From: Chrysaora quinquecirrha
Taxonomy: Eukaryota; Cnidaria; Scyphozoa; Semaeostomeae; Pelagiidae
Assembly (NCBI GenBank): GCA_014526335.1
Contig: JACTAT010000030.1
Coordinates: 520,946 to 584,945 of the forward strand
Direction: 5' to 3'
DNA: 64,000 nucleotides
Under the pieces are notes generated by a model. The model was given only the letters and a program-made list of their open reading frames with translations. It ran no database searches and had not been told where the DNA came from. Shown piece by piece: positions 1 through 12,941 of this stretch (position 1 is the stretch's first letter; the number at the start of each line of letters is the position of its first letter). The position numbers were made by a program, and so were the translations under genes.

Positions 1-3000
1 TAATCATAATCAGAACCGAGATATACAGTTAGAGAGATAGAAAGTTACAGAATCCGACACAGTGGCCAAGTTTCTGGGTTGCCGGGTTGCCAGAATGACA
101 TAATCATAATCATGACTGAGAGATACAGTTAGAGAGATAGAAAGTTACAGAATCCGACACAGTGGCTGGGTTTCTGGGTTGCCGGGTTGCCAGAATGACA
201 TAATCATAATCAGAACCGAGATATACAGTTAGAGAGATAGAGAGTTACAGAATCCGACACAGTGGCTGCGTTTCTGGGTTGCCGGGTTGCCAGAATGACA
301 TAATCATAATCAAAAACGAGATATACAGTTAGAGAGATAGAGAGTTACAGAATCTGACACAGTGGCTGGGTTTCTGGGTTGCCGGGTTGCCAGAATGACA
401 TAATCATAATCGGAACCGAGATATACAGTTAGAGAGATAGAGAGTTACAGAATCCGACACAGTGGCTGCGTTTCTGGGTTGCCGGGTTGCCAGAATGACA
501 TAATCATAATCAAAAACGAGATATACAGTTAGAGAGATAGAGAGTTACAGAATCCGACACAGTGACTGAGTTTCTGGGTTGCCGGGTTGCCAGAATGACA
601 AAATCATAATCAGAACCGAGATATACAGTTAGAGAGATAGAGAGTTACAGAATCCGACACAGTGGCTGCGCTTCTGGGTTGCCGGGTTGCCAGAATGGCA
701 TAATCATAATCAAAAACGATATATACAGTTAGAGAGATAGAGAGTTACAGAATCCGACAAAGTGGCCAGGTTTCTGGGTTGCCGGGTTGCCAGAATGACA
801 TAATCATAATCATGACTGAGAGATACAGTTAGAGAGATAGAAAGTTACAAAATCCGACACAGTGGCTGGGTTTCTGGGTTGCCAGAGTGACATAATCATA
901 ATCAGAACCGAGATATACAGTTAGAGAGATAGAAAGTTACAGAATCCGACACAGTGGCTGGGTTTCTGGGTTGCAGGGTTGCCAGAATGACATAATCATA
1001 ATCAGAACCGAGATATACAGTTAGAGAGATAGAAAGTTACAGAATCCGACACAGTGACTGGGTTTCTGGGTTGCCGGGCTGCCAGAATGACATAATCATA
1101 ATCAGAACCGAGATATACAGTTAGAGAGATAGAGAGTTACAGAATCCGACACAGTGGCTGCGTTTCTGGGTTGCCGGGTTGCCAGAATGACATAATCATA
1201 ATCAAAACGAGATATACAGTTAGAGAGATAGAGAGTTACAGAATCCGACACAGTGGCTGGGTTTCTGGGTTGCCGGGTTGCCAGAATGACATAATCATAA
1301 TCGGAACCGAGATATACAGTTAGAGAGATAGAGAGTTACAGAATCCGACACAGTGGCCAGCTTTCTGGGTTGCCGGGTTGCCAGAATGACATAATCATAA
1401 TCATGACTGAGAGATACAGTTAGAGAGATAGAAGGTTACAGAATCCGACACAGTGGCTGAGTTTCTGGGTTGCCGGGTTGCCAGAATGACATAATCATAA
1501 TCAGAAACGAGATATACAGTTAGAGAGATAGAGAGTTACAGAATCCGACACAGTGGCTGGGTTTCTGGGTTGCCGGGTTGCCAGAATGACATAATCATAA
1601 TCATGACTGAGAGATACAGTTAGAGAGATAGAGAGTTACAGAATCCGACAAAGTGGCCAGGTTTCTGGGTTGCCGGGTTGCCAGAATGACATAATCATAA
1701 TCATGACTGAGAGATACAGTTAGAGAGATAGAAAGTTACAAAGTCCGTCACAGTGGCTGGGTTTCTGGGTTGCCAGAGTGACATAATCATAATCAGAACC
1801 GAGATAAACAGTTAGAGAGATAGAAAGTTACAGAATCCGACACAGTGGCTGGGTTTCTGGGTTGCAGGGTTGCCAGAATGACATAATCATAATCAGAACC
1901 GAGATATACAGTTAGAGAGATAGAAAGTTACAGAATCCGACACAGTGACTGGGTTTCTGGGTTGCCGGGTTGCCAGAATGACATAATCATAATCAGAACC
2001 GAGATATACAGTTAGAGAGATAGAGAGTTACAGAATCCGACACAGTGGCTGGGTTTCTGGGTTGCCGGGTTGCCAGAATGACATAATCATAATCATGACT
2101 GAGAGATACAGTTAGAGAGATAGAAAGTTACAGAATCCGACACCGTGGCTGGGTTTCTGGGTTGCCGGGTTGCCAGAATGACTTAATCATAATCAGAACC
2201 GAGATATACAGTTAGAGAGATAGAGAGTTACAGAATCCGACACAGTGGCTGCGTTTCTGGGTTGCCGGGTTGCCAGAATGACATAATCATAATCAAAAAC
2301 GAGATATGCAGTTAGAGAGATAGAGAGTTACAGAATCCGACACAGTGGCTGGGTTTCTGGGTTGCCGGGTTGCCAGAATGACATAATCATAATCGGAACC
2401 GAGATATACAGTTAGAGAGATAGAGAGTTACAGAATCCGACACAGTGGCCAGGTTTCTGGGTTGCCGGGTTGCCAGAATGACATAATCATAATCATGACT
2501 GAGAGATACAGTTAGAGAGATAGAAGGTTACAGAATCCGACACAGTGGCTGAGTTTCTGGGTTGCCGGGTTGCCAGAATGACATAATCATAATCAGAAAC
2601 GAGATATACAGTTAGAGAGATAGAGAGTTACAGAATCCGACACAGTGGCTGGGTTTCTGGGTTGCCGGGTTGCCAGAATGACATAATCATAATCATGACT
2701 GAGAGATACAGTTAGAGAGATAGAGAGTTACAGAATCCGACAAAGTGGCCAGGTTTCTGGGTTGCCGGGTTGCCAGAATGACATAATCATAATCATGACT
2801 GAGAGATACAGTTAGAGAGATAGAAAGTTACAAAATCCGACACAGTGGCTGGGTTTCTGGGTTGCCAGAGTGACATAATCATAATCAGAACCGAGATATA
2901 CAGTTAGAGAGATAGAAAGTTACAGAATCCGACACAGTGGCTGGGTTTCTGGGTTGCAGGGTTGCCAGAATGACATAATCATAATCAGAACCGAGATGTA

Positions 3001-3988
3001 CAGTTAGAGAGATAGAAAGTTACAGAATCCGACACAGTGGCCACGTTTCTGGGTTGCCGGGTTGCCAGAATGACATAATCATAATCATGACTGAGAGATA
3101 CAGTTAGAGAGATAGAAAGTTACAGAATCCGACACAGTGGCTGGGTTTCTGGGTTGCCGGGTTGCCAGAATGACATAATCATAATCAGAACCGAGATATA
3201 CAGTTAGAGAGATAGAGAGTTACAGAATCCGACACAGTGGCTGCGTTTCTGGGTTGCCGGGTTGCCAGAATGACATAATCATAATCAAAAACGAGATATA
3301 CAGTTAGAGAGATAGAGAGTTACAGAATCCGACACAGTGGCTGGGTTTCTGGGTTGCCGGGTTGCCAGAATGACATAATCATAATCGGAACCGAGATATA
3401 CAGTTAGAGAGATAGAGAGTTACAGAATCCGACACAGTGGCCAGGTTTCTGGGTTGCCGGGTTGCCAGAATGACATAATCATAATCATGACTGAGAGATA
3501 CAGTTAGAGAGATAGAAGGTTACAGAATCCGACACAGTGGCTGAGTTTCTGGGTTGCCGGGTTGCCAGAATGACATAATCATAATCAGAAACGAGATATA
3601 CAGCTAGAGAGATAGAGAGTTACAGAATCCGACACAGTGGCTGGGTTTCTGGGTTGCCGGGTTGCCAGAATGACATAATCATAATCATGACTGAGAGATA
3701 CAGTTAGAGAGATAGAGAGTTACAGAATCCGACAAAGTGGCCAGGTTTCTGGGTTGCCGGGTTGCCAGAATGACATAATCATAATCATGACTGAGAGATA
3801 CAGTTAGAGAGATAGAAAGTTACAAAATCCGACACAGTGGCTGGGTTTTTGGGTTGCCAGAGTGACATAATCATAATCAGAACCGAGATATACAGTTAGA
3901 GAGATAGAAAGTTACAGAATCCGACACAGTGGCTGGGTTTCTGGGTTGCCAGGTTGCCAGAATGACATAATCATAATCAGAACCGAGA
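1..3988. repeat. 100-bp satellite array, left block
   Basis: About 40 head-to-tail monomers of almost exactly 100 bp: the start TAATCATAATC recurs at 1, 101, 201, 301 and so on. Each monomer contains CAGTTAGAGAGATAG, a TTACAGAATCCGACACAGTGG segment with few changes, and GGGTTGCCGGGTTGCC. A 92-bp variant that lost one of the two GGGTTGCC direct repeats occurs near 885, 1775, 2867 and 3858, marking a higher-order period of roughly 0.9-1.1 kb. Subtypes differ after TAATC (AGAACCGAG, ATGACTGAG, AAAAACGAG, GGAACCGAG). No coding capacity. The block stops where a TA-flanked inverted-repeat element begins. Confidence 0.97.
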
Positions 3989-3990
3989 TA

Positions 3991-4095
3991 ACTTATAACT
4001 CCCACACCCATATCACGCACGTTTTGTTGAAAATTTACACCATAGTTTCTATAAAAGTGCTTTATTTTTGCATCAAAAGTCTTATGTTACGCGTT
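3991..4095 (+). repeat. left terminal inverted repeat
   Basis: Matches the reverse complement of 6850-6953 from the terminal ACTTATAACTCCC through GTCTTATGTTACGCGTT, with a few substitutions in the middle. It defines the left boundary of the 2.96-kb element. Confidence 0.85.
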
Positions 4096-5400
4096 GGAGC
4101 ATTTTATCTAAGGGGTAATGCATTACTCCAAAGCATCTTTATAAAAGTGCTTCATTTTTGCATCAAAGTGCTTCTTTTTCGCATCCGAGTGTCAGAGCGT
4201 ATATCTAAGGGGTAATGCATTACTCCAAAGTCTCCTTATAAAAGAGCTTCATTTTTGCATCAAAGTGCTTCTTTTTCGCATCCGAGTGTCAGAGCGTATA
4301 TCTAAGGGGTAATGCATCACTCCAAAGCATCTTTATAAAAGTGCTTCATTTTTGCATCAAAGTGCTTCTTTTTCGCATCCGAGTGTCAGAGCATGTATCT
4401 AAGGGGTAATGCATTACTCCAAAGCATCTTTATAAAAGTGCTTCATTTTGTTCATCAAAGTGCTTCTTTTTCGCATCCGAGTGTCAGAGCATGTATCTAA
4501 GGGGTAATGCATTACTTCAAAGCATCTTTATAAAAGTGCTTCATTTTTGCATCAAAGTGCTTCTTTTTCGCATCCGAGTGTCAGAGCATGTATCTAAGGG
4601 GTAATGCATTACTCCAAAGCATCTTTATAAAAGTGCTTCATTTTTGCATCAAAGTGCTTCTTTTTCGCATCCGAGTGTCAGAGCGTATATCTAAGGGGTA
4701 ATGCATTACTCCAAAGCATCTTTATAAAAGTTCTTCATTTTTGCATCAAAGTGCTTCTTTTTCACATCCGAGTGTCAGAGCGTATATCTAAGGGGTAATT
4801 CATCACTCCAAAGCATCTTTATAAAAGTGCTTCATTTTTGCATCAAAGTGCTTCTTTTTCGCATCTGAGTGTCAGAGCATGTATCTAAGGGGTAATGCAT
4901 TACTTCAAAGCCTCTTTACAAATTTGCTTCATTTTTCCATCAAAGTGCTTCTTTTTCGCATCCGAGTGTCAGAGCGTATATCTAAGGGGTAATGCATTAC
5001 TCCAAAGCATCTTTATAAAAGTGCTTCATTTTTGCATCAAAGTGCTTCTTTTTCGCATCCGAGTGTCAGAGCGTATATCTAAGGGGTAATGCATTACTCC
5101 AAAGCATCTTTATAAAAGTGCTTCATTTTTCCATCAAAGTGCTTCTTTTTCGCATCCGAGTGTCAGAACATGTATCTAAGGGGTAATGCATTACTTCAAA
5201 GCCTCTTTACAAATTTGCTTCATTTTTCCATCAAAGTGCTTCTTTTTCGCATCCGAGTGTCAGAGCGTATATATAAAGGGTAATGCATTACTCCAAAGCA
5301 TCTTTATAAAAGTGCTTCATTTTTGCATCAAAGTGCTTCTTTTTCGCAACTGAGTGTCAGAGCATGTATCTAAGGGGTAATGCATTTCCCCAAAGCTTCT
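4096..5400. repeat. 97-bp tandem array inside the TIR element
   Basis: About 13 copies of a 97-bp unit; AGGGGTAATG recurs at 4111, 4208, 4305 and so on. Each unit reads roughly AAGTGCTTCATTTTTGC, CAAAGTGCTTCTTTTTCGC, GAGTGTCAGAGC, GGGGTAATGCATTACTCC. ATGCATTAC is nearly self-complementary. Inverted fragments of the same unit reappear at about 6350-6480, so the array and its partner could fold back together. Short open frames here only reflect the repeat. Confidence 0.95.
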
Positions 5401-6349
5401 GTATTCAAATGCTTTATTTTGTATCCGTGTTTATTATTTTCACGGGGGGTTCTTCTAGAGGGGGGCTCTTTCATAGTAATGGTACCTGGTGACATGCCGC
5501 GCTAGAGGGTATACTTTTTCGGATTTCTAGTCTAGCAAAGGGTATACTTTTTTGCAATTTTGGTCTAGCATAGGGTATCATATTTGGCAATGCAGTGGTT
5601 ATGATTTCATCTTTACGAGTCTTGGGAAGTAGAAATTTCATCTTAAACTTTGTTAAAAGAAGCTGGTAAAAATAAAAGGTCGACCGTTGAATTTTCCGAC
5701 GTAAGATCAACAATTTCGAGCGTATTTCTCTAGCCAAGGGTGTCATTTTGGTAGAAATTGGTCTAGCCAAGGGTATCATTTTCTCACAAAAATTTGTCTA
5801 GCCAACAGTACCATTTCGAATATGCCGGCGGCAGACCCCTACTCAAAATTTAGCCAAGAAAGCCCCCCGTGAGTATGTTACGCATCAGCATTTACGTAAG
5901 GGGTAATGCCTACTTGTATATAACGGAGGCGGTTAACTTGTGCAAACAGCAGGGCTCATCAATAAGAAACTAAAGACGCTAGCTTTAAAAGTTGGCAAAC
6001 TGCACACTTTCTATTCCCAACAGGCTTTTATTGCTTGTAAAGATCTGTATATGTTTTACGCTGCCTAACCGCCTCCGTTATATCGACTCCGATAAAAGAC
6101 ATAAGTTCTGCGATGTCGCGTATCGTGTAAATATTAACGATTGTGGTATATCTAAAAGGATAAATTGGTACTTTGAATTGTGTCCCTCATTGTTAAACAC
6201 GACTTTTATGAGAGATCTCGCTTTACAGAAAAAAACCAAAACTCTTATTGAACTAGGGTGGAGTGGGGTTTGCCGAAAATGGAATATTTCAAACAACTTA
6301 ATTAATAAAAGAAAAGAAACTGGCATACCAAAATAAAACACTAAAATAC
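5401..6349. other. central part of the TIR element, no recognised gene
   Basis: The left part has several spaced copies of a motif like GGTCTAGCCAAGGGTATCATTT (5500-5815). A short inverted pair, TATAACGGAGGCGGTTA near 5917 and its complement near 6065, brackets about 150 bp. Frames of about 100 codons occur on both strands but resemble no family I know. No transposase motif is visible. Confidence 0.5.
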
Positions 6350-6480
6350 GAAAGCTTTGTAATAATGCATTACCCCTGACATACACCCTCTAACACTCCC
6401 ATGCGTAACATAAGCACTTGGATACAAAAATAAAGCACTTTCATCAAGACGATTTTGAAAAATGCATTACCCCTTAGATA
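6350..6480 (-). repeat. inverted fragments of the 97-bp unit
   Basis: Contains ATGCATTACCCC twice (near 6365 and 6463) and AAAATAAAGCACTTT, complements of the unit that fills 4096-5400. The right half of the element therefore carries reversed copies, giving a subterminal fold-back layout. Confidence 0.8.
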
Positions 6481-6849
6481 CATGCTCTACACGTCTTTTT
6501 CATAAGGAACCTTGTGAGTTGAGGCTTGAGTTCCTTAATTTTTCAACAAAATGAGGCTGAAAGTTCCTTACTGTTCCTTGTGGTGAGATATGTTTAAACA
6601 CTCATTTTTACAGCAAATTCATATAAATTTGCTTTATTATTTAACTTTAAATTTAAATGGAGTCTTTTTTGGCAGAACGATGAGAAATATATTGTTATTC
6701 TGTAATTTTCTGTACAAATAGTCTTGTTCTTGAAAAAATTTATTCCTAGTTTTTCATCCGAGCCTCGACAGTTCTTTAAAGTTCCTTAATTTTCTGGGAA
6801 CTGTCAGTCTCAAGTTTCTTATAAAGGTGTCCTTATAAAAAAACGTGTA

Positions 6850-6953
6850 ACGCGTAACATAAGACTTTTGATACAAAAATAAAGCCATTTTATAGAAACT
6901 CTGGAATAAGTTTTCAACAAAACGAGCGTGATATGGGTGTGGGAGTTATAAGT
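6850..6953 (-). repeat. right terminal inverted repeat
   Basis: Reverse complement of 3991-4095. It ends GGGTGTGGGAGTTATAAGT and is followed by TA at 6954-6955. Confidence 0.85.
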
Positions 6954-6955
6954 TA

Positions 6956-8110
6956 GCATTAGCGTTGGTAACCTTCTCATTGTGCTGCAAAATTACAGTA
7001 CAGCGCGCTTATAAGGACACAGTTCACAGTTGTACCTTGTGAGAGCAATGTGAGAGCTGAGGAGCAGCAAGGCACGGCCTGAGAAGGAAGAGGCGCGGCC
7101 TGAGGAGGAAAAGGTGCGGCCTGAGGAGGAAGTGGCGAGGCCTGAGGAGAGCCATTGATTGGAGGAGAAGAGGGCATGATCACACGGTAACACAATGCGC
7201 ATGGTAGGTCCCTCAGTGATTCAAATTTTTCATCAGCAGTACGTCAGTCGTGTTTTTATTATGAGAGAAAACGTGTTCTTTCATCTCGTTTGTTTCTTCA
7301 TTTATTACCAGTCAGTACTGCAAGTTGTTTTTTTCGTCTTGTGTTTGTAACGATAGCGTATGAGCGTCGTGCGTCGTATCATGTTTTCCTGGTCTGTATC
7401 ATTTGTTGTACGTCAATGCTGTCAATAGTAATTAGTATCCTGTCAATCTTTGTAGATATAAATAAGTTGGTATTTCCGTGTAAGGGGGATTTCGTCGATG
7501 CTAAGATAGAAGCTAGTCAGAATACAGTAGTGCTTCTCTCTAAGGTTTAGGCCCTCGGGCCTTGCCTGTTTGCTCTTCTCCATAGCAAAGAAACCCGATC
7601 GTTACATGTTAATTACATTTATCATTTGTCACAAGGCCATATCTTGTCATCGTTCTGTTATATCTCCTAAAATCAAGCTGTTTGTTTCATCATAATTGTC
7701 GTCATACATGTTCCTCTTCCGTCTTCGTCTTCACGATAATTTTTGGATAACAAATTGCAGTTGCAGTAAAAGAATTTCAGTTGGGATGTGAAATAACTAG
7801 TATGTGTATATGATTCCGTTAAAATTGCTGCTTTGTGGAAGGATATAAAAAGAGAATTAAAGGGAAGAAAAGTAATCCATCAGGCGCAAGTCTTCCCTTG
7901 TAAAACACGCATTACCTGAAGACTTTTGTTGGATACTGTATGACAAAATAAAATACATTTAAATACGAGTATGCAAGTTTATATTATTTTTCGAAGAGAT
8001 TAGGTTTGTCTCAACTTCTGACTCACAAAATTATAGAAGGAGGTCTTCCTAAAAAGGAACCCACATAATAACTGTTGAGCCTAGTAACTTTCTCTCTGGC
8101 TGTGTCTCTG
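6956..8110. other. non-satellite spacer
   Basis: About 1.15 kb between the TIR element and the second satellite block. At 7070-7150 there are about four tandem copies of a ~24-bp purine-rich unit (GCCTGAGGAGGAAG). A plus-strand frame of about 86 codons near 7290-7550 is hydrophobic and unrecognised. I cannot support a gene or promoter here. Confidence 0.5.
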
Positions 8111-11100
8111 TCAGAACCGAGATATACAGTTAGAGATAAAGAGAGTTACAGAATCCGACACAGTGGCTGGGTTTCTGGGTTGCCGGGTTGCCAGAATGAC
8201 ATAATCAGAATCATGGCTGAGATATACAGTTAGAGAGATAGAAAATTACAGAATCTGACACAGTGGCTGGGTTTCTGGGTTGCCGGGTTGCCAGAATGAC
8301 ATAATCATAATCATGACTGAGAGATACAGTTAGAGGGATAGAAAGTTACAAAATCCGACACAGTGGCTGGGTTTCTGGGTTGCCGGGTTGCCAGAATGAC
8401 ATAATCATAATCAGAACCGAGATATACAGTTAGAGAGATAGAAAGTTACAGAATCTGACACAGTGGCTGGGTTTCTCGGTTGCCGGGTTGCCAGAATGAC
8501 ATAATCATAATCATGACCGAGAGATACAGTTAGAGAGATGGAAAGTTACAGAATCCGACACAGTGGCTAGGTTTCTGGGTTGCCGGGTTGCCAGAATGAC
8601 ATAATCATAATCAGAACCGAGATATACAGTTAGAGATAAAGAGAGTTACAGAATCCGACACAGTGGCTGGGTTTCTGGGTTGCCGGGTTGCCAGAATGAC
8701 ATAATCATAATCATGACTGAGAGATACAGTTAGAGGGATAGAAAGTTACAAAATCCGACACAGTGGCTGGGTTTCTGGGTTGCCGGGTTGCCAGAATGAC
8801 ATAATCATAATCAGAACCGAGATATACAGTTAGAGAGATAGAAAGTTACAGAATCTGACACAGTGGCTGGGTTTCTCGGTTGCCGGGTTGCCAGAATGAC
8901 ATAATCATAATCATGACCGAGAGATACAGTTAGAGAGATGGAAAGTTACAGAATCCGACACAGTGGCTAGGTTTCTGGGTTGCCGGGTTGCCAGAATGAC
9001 ATAATCATAATCAGAACCGAGATATACAGTTAGAGATAAAGAGAGTTACAGAATCCGACACAGTGGCTGGGTTTCTGGGTTGCCGGGTTGCCAGAATGAC
9101 ATAATCATAATCATGACTGAGAGATACAGTTAGAGGGATAGAAAGTTACAAAATCCGACACAGTGGCTGGGTTTCTGGGTTGCCGGGTTGCCAGAATGAC
9201 ATAATCATAATCAGAACCGAGATATACAGTTAGAGAGATAGAAAGTTACAGAATCTGACACAGTGGCTGGGTTTCTGGGTTGCCGGGTTGCCAGAATGAC
9301 ATAATCATAATCATGACTGAGAGATACAGTTAGAGAGATAGAAAGTTACAGAATCCGACACAGTGGCTAGGTTTCTGGGTTGCCGGGTTGCCAGAATGAC
9401 ATAATCATAATCAGAACCGAGATATACAGTTAGAGATAAAGAGAGTTACAGAATCCGACACAGTGGCTTGGTTTCTGGGTTGCAGGGTTGCCAGAATGAC
9501 ATAATCATAATCAGAACCGAGATATACAGTTAGAGAGATAGAGAGTTACAGAATCCGACACAGTGGCTGGGTTTCTGGGTTGCCGGGTTGCCATAATGAC
9601 ATAATCATAATCAGAACCGAGATATACAGTTAGAGAGATGGAGAGTTACACAATCCATCACAGTGGCCAGGTTTCTGGGTTGCCGGGTTGCCAGAATGAC
9701 ATAATCATAATCATGACTGAGAGATACAGTTAGAGAGATAGAGAGTTACAGAATCCGACACAGTGGCTGGGTTTCTGGGTTGTCGGGTTGCCAGAATGAC
9801 ATAATCATAATCAGAACCGAGATATACAGTTAGAGAGATAGAAAGTTACAGAATCCGACACAGTGGCTGGGTTTCTGGGTTGCAGGGTCGCCAGAATGAC
9901 ATAATCATAATCATGACTGATAGATACAGTTTGAGAGATAGAGAGTTACAGAATCCGACACAATGGCTGGGTTTCTGGGTTGCCGGGTTGCCAGAATGAC
10001 ATAATCATAATCAGAACCGAGATATACTGTTAGAGAGATAGAATGTTACAGAATCCGATACAGTGGCTGGGTTTCTGGGTTGCCGGGTTGCCAGAATGAC
10101 ATAATCATAATCAGAACCGAGATATACAGATAGAGAGATAGAGAGTTACAGAATCCGACACAGTGGCTGGGTTTCTGGGTTGCCGGGTTGCCAGAATGAC
10201 ATAATCATAATCGGAACCGAGATATACAGTTAGAGAGATAGAAAGTTACAGAATCCGACACAGTGGCCAAGTTTCTGGGTTGCCGGGTTGCCAGAATGAC
10301 ATAATCATAATCATGACTGAGAGATACAGTTAGAGAGATAGAAAGTTACAGAATCCGTCACAGTGGCCAGGTTTCTGGGTTGCCGGGTTGCCAGAATGAC
10401 ATAATCATAATCATGACTGAGAGATACAGTTAGAGGGATAGAAAGTTACAAAATCCGACACAGTGGCTGGGTTTCTGGGTTGCCGGGTTGCCAGAATGAC
10501 ATAATCATAATCAGAACCGAGATATACAGTTAGAGAGATAGAAAGTTACAGAATCTGACACAGTGGCTGGGTTTCTCGGTTGCCGGGTTGCCAGAATGAC
10601 ATAATCATAATCATGACTGAGAGATACAGTAAGAGAGATAGAAAGTTACAGAATCCGACACAGTGGCTAGGTTTCTGGGTTGCCGGGTTGCCAGAATGAC
10701 ATAATCATAATCAGAACCGAGATATACAGTTAGAGATAAAGAGAGTTACAGAATCCGACACAGTGGCTGGGTTTCTGGGTTGCCGGGTTGCCAGAATGAC
10801 ATAATCATAATCATGACTGAGAGATACAGTTAGAGGGATAGAAAGTTACAAAATCCGACACAGTGGCTGGGTTTCTGGGTTGCCGGGTTGCCAGAATGAC
10901 ATAATCATTATCAGAACCGAGATATACAGTTAGAGAGATAGAAAGTTACAGAATCTGACACAGTGGCTGGGTTTCTCGGTTGCCGGGTTGCCAGAATGAC
11001 ATAATCATAATCATGACTGAGAGATACAGTTAGAGAGATAGAAAGTTACAGAATCCGACACAGTGGCTAGGTTTCTGGGTTGCCGGGTTGCCAGAATGAC

Positions 11101-12507
11101 ATAATCATAATCAGAACCGAGATATACAGTTAGAGATAAAGAGAGTTACAGAATCCGACACAGTGGCTTGGTTTCTGGGTTGCAGGGTTGCCAGAATGAC
11201 ATAATCATAATCAGAACCGAGATATACAGTTAGAGAGATAGAGAGTTACAGAATCCGACACAGTGGCTGGGTTTCTGGGTTGCCGGGTTGCCAGAATGAC
11301 ATAATCATAATCAGAACCGAGATATACAGTTAGAGAGATGGAGAGTTACACAATCCATCACAGTGGCCAGGTTTCTGGGTTGCCGGGTTGCCAGAATGAC
11401 ATAATCATAATCATGACTGAGAGATACAGTTAGAGAGATAGAGAGTTACAGAATCCGACACAGTGGCTGGGTTTCTGGGTTGCCGGGTTGCCAGAATGAC
11501 ATAATCATAATCAGAACCGAGATATACAGTTAGAGAGATAGAAAGTTACAGAATCCAACACAGTGGCTGGGTTTCTGGGTTGCCGGGTTGCCAGAATGAC
11601 ATAATCATAATCAGAACCGAGATATACAGTTAGAGAGATAGAAAGTTACAGAATCCGACACAGTGGCTGGGTTTCTGGGTTGCAGGGTCGCCAGAATGAC
11701 ATAATCATAATCATGACTGATAGATACAGTTTGAGAGATAGAGAGTTACAGAATCCGACACAATGGCTGGGTTTCTGGGTTGCCGGGTTGCCAGAATGAC
11801 ATAATCATAATCAGAACCGAGATATACTGTTAGAGAGATAGAAAGTTACAGAATCCGACACAGTGGCTGGGTTTCTGGTTTGCAGGGTTGCCAGAATGAC
11901 ATAATCATAATCATGACTGAGAGATACAGTTAGAGAGATAGAATGTTACAGAATCCGATACAGTGGCTGGGTTTCTGGGTTGCCGGGTTGCCAGAATGAC
12001 ATAATCATAATCAGAACCGAGATATACAGATAGAGAGATAGAGAGTTACAGAATCCGACACAGTGGCTGGGTTTCTGGGTTGCCGGGTTGCCAGAATGAC
12101 ATAATCATAATCAGAACCGAGATATACAGTTAGAGAGATAGAAAGTTACAGAATCCGACACAGTGGCTGGGTTTCTGGGTTGCCGGGTTGCCAGAATGAC
12201 ATAATCATAATCAGAACCGAGATATACAGTTAGAGAGATAGAAAGTTACAGAATCCGACACAGTGGCCAAGTTTCTGGGTTGCCGGGTTGCCAGAATGAC
12301 ATAATCATAATCATGACTGAGAGATACAGTTAGAGAGATAGAAAGTTACAGAATCCGTCACAGTGGCCAGGTTTCTGGGTTGCCGGGTTGCCAGAATGAC
12401 ATAATCATAATCATGACTGAGAGATACAGTTAGAGAGATAGAGAGTTACAGAATCCGACACATTGGCTGGGTTTCTGGGTTGCAGGGTTGCCAGAATGAC
12501 ATAATCA
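8111..12507. repeat. 100-bp satellite array, right block
   Basis: About 44 monomers of the same 100-bp satellite. A four-monomer (400-bp) higher-order unit is marked by the variant TTAGAGATAAAGAG at about 8631, 9031 and 9431, then 10731 and 11131. Larger duplications are also visible: a variant with ACACAATCCATCACAG recurs 1,700 bp apart (9631, 11331), and one with ACAGTTTGAGAGATAG recurs 1,800 bp apart (9921, 11721). The right edge joins directly to Gypsy coding sequence. Confidence 0.97.
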
Positions 12508-12895
12508 TAGGCGAAAACTGCAAATTGGCACCCCGCAGAGAAGGTCCATGGACGATCATAGCTAAGTTACCGAACAGTGTAAATTTTCAGATCGAGAACT
12601 CTCGCAAGGAACGAAAGATAGTACACCACGATCGCCTTCTACCTGTTGTCGACAATGGATTTCAAAATAAACCCATCCCAAAGTACCCAGGGTAATCCCA
12701 AAGACAACATCCGATGAAGAATTGAATTCAAGTGAAAATGAACTTTCAGACGACAGCGATTATTCGTATTCAAATTCTGATTCCAGTGTAAACGATGAGG
12801 TCGAAAATGATGGTTTCAACAGAGATCGACCAAGAAGACTGCGACAACATCGATATTTGCCAGACACTATTCCTTTCGGTGCACTTCGTGTTTAG
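12508..12895 (+). pseudogene. Gypsy-type LTR retrotransposon, 3' end of pol (integrase C-terminus), broken
   Basis: Translation from about 12508 gives KLAPRREGPW, then KLPNSVNFQIE and KIVHHDRLLPV. This is the characteristic C-terminal segment of Ty3/Gypsy integrases, the GPW..KL.....F.I.......VH..RL.P pattern. The frame stops at 12693-12695. An acidic and then arginine-rich tail typical of pol termini continues in another frame to a stop at 12893-12895, so the copy carries a frameshift. Everything upstream (gag, protease, RT, RNase H, most of integrase) is missing and replaced by satellite. The 3' LTR follows directly. Confidence 0.8.
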
Positions 12896-12941
12896 TTAAA
12901 GTTCATTGTATTAGAACTTAGTTTATTTAGGAGGGGAGAAA

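Larger units (their letters stand above)
3991..6953. mobile_element. TA-flanked terminal-inverted-repeat element (2.96 kb)
   Basis: The first ~100 bases (3991-4095) are repeated inverted at 6850-6953; the outermost 29 bases match perfectly, starting ACTTATAACTCCCACACC. TA lies on both outer sides (3989-3990 and 6954-6955), as expected for a TA target duplication. Left flank is satellite; right flank is not, so the original empty site is not seen directly. Inside are a 97-bp tandem array, inverted partial copies of that array near 6350-6480, and about 1 kb of unrecognised sequence. I see no transposase, so it is probably non-autonomous; the superfamily cannot be named beyond a TA-target preference. 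Confidence 0.8.

Noticed and set aside
6977..7202. Proline/alanine-rich minus-strand frames
   Set aside because: Two overlapping frames through a 24-bp minisatellite; no start context or homology.
1..12507. Regular ~100-bp repeats that might suggest a CRISPR array
   Set aside because: The whole unit repeats; there are no unique spacers, and the setting is eukaryotic.
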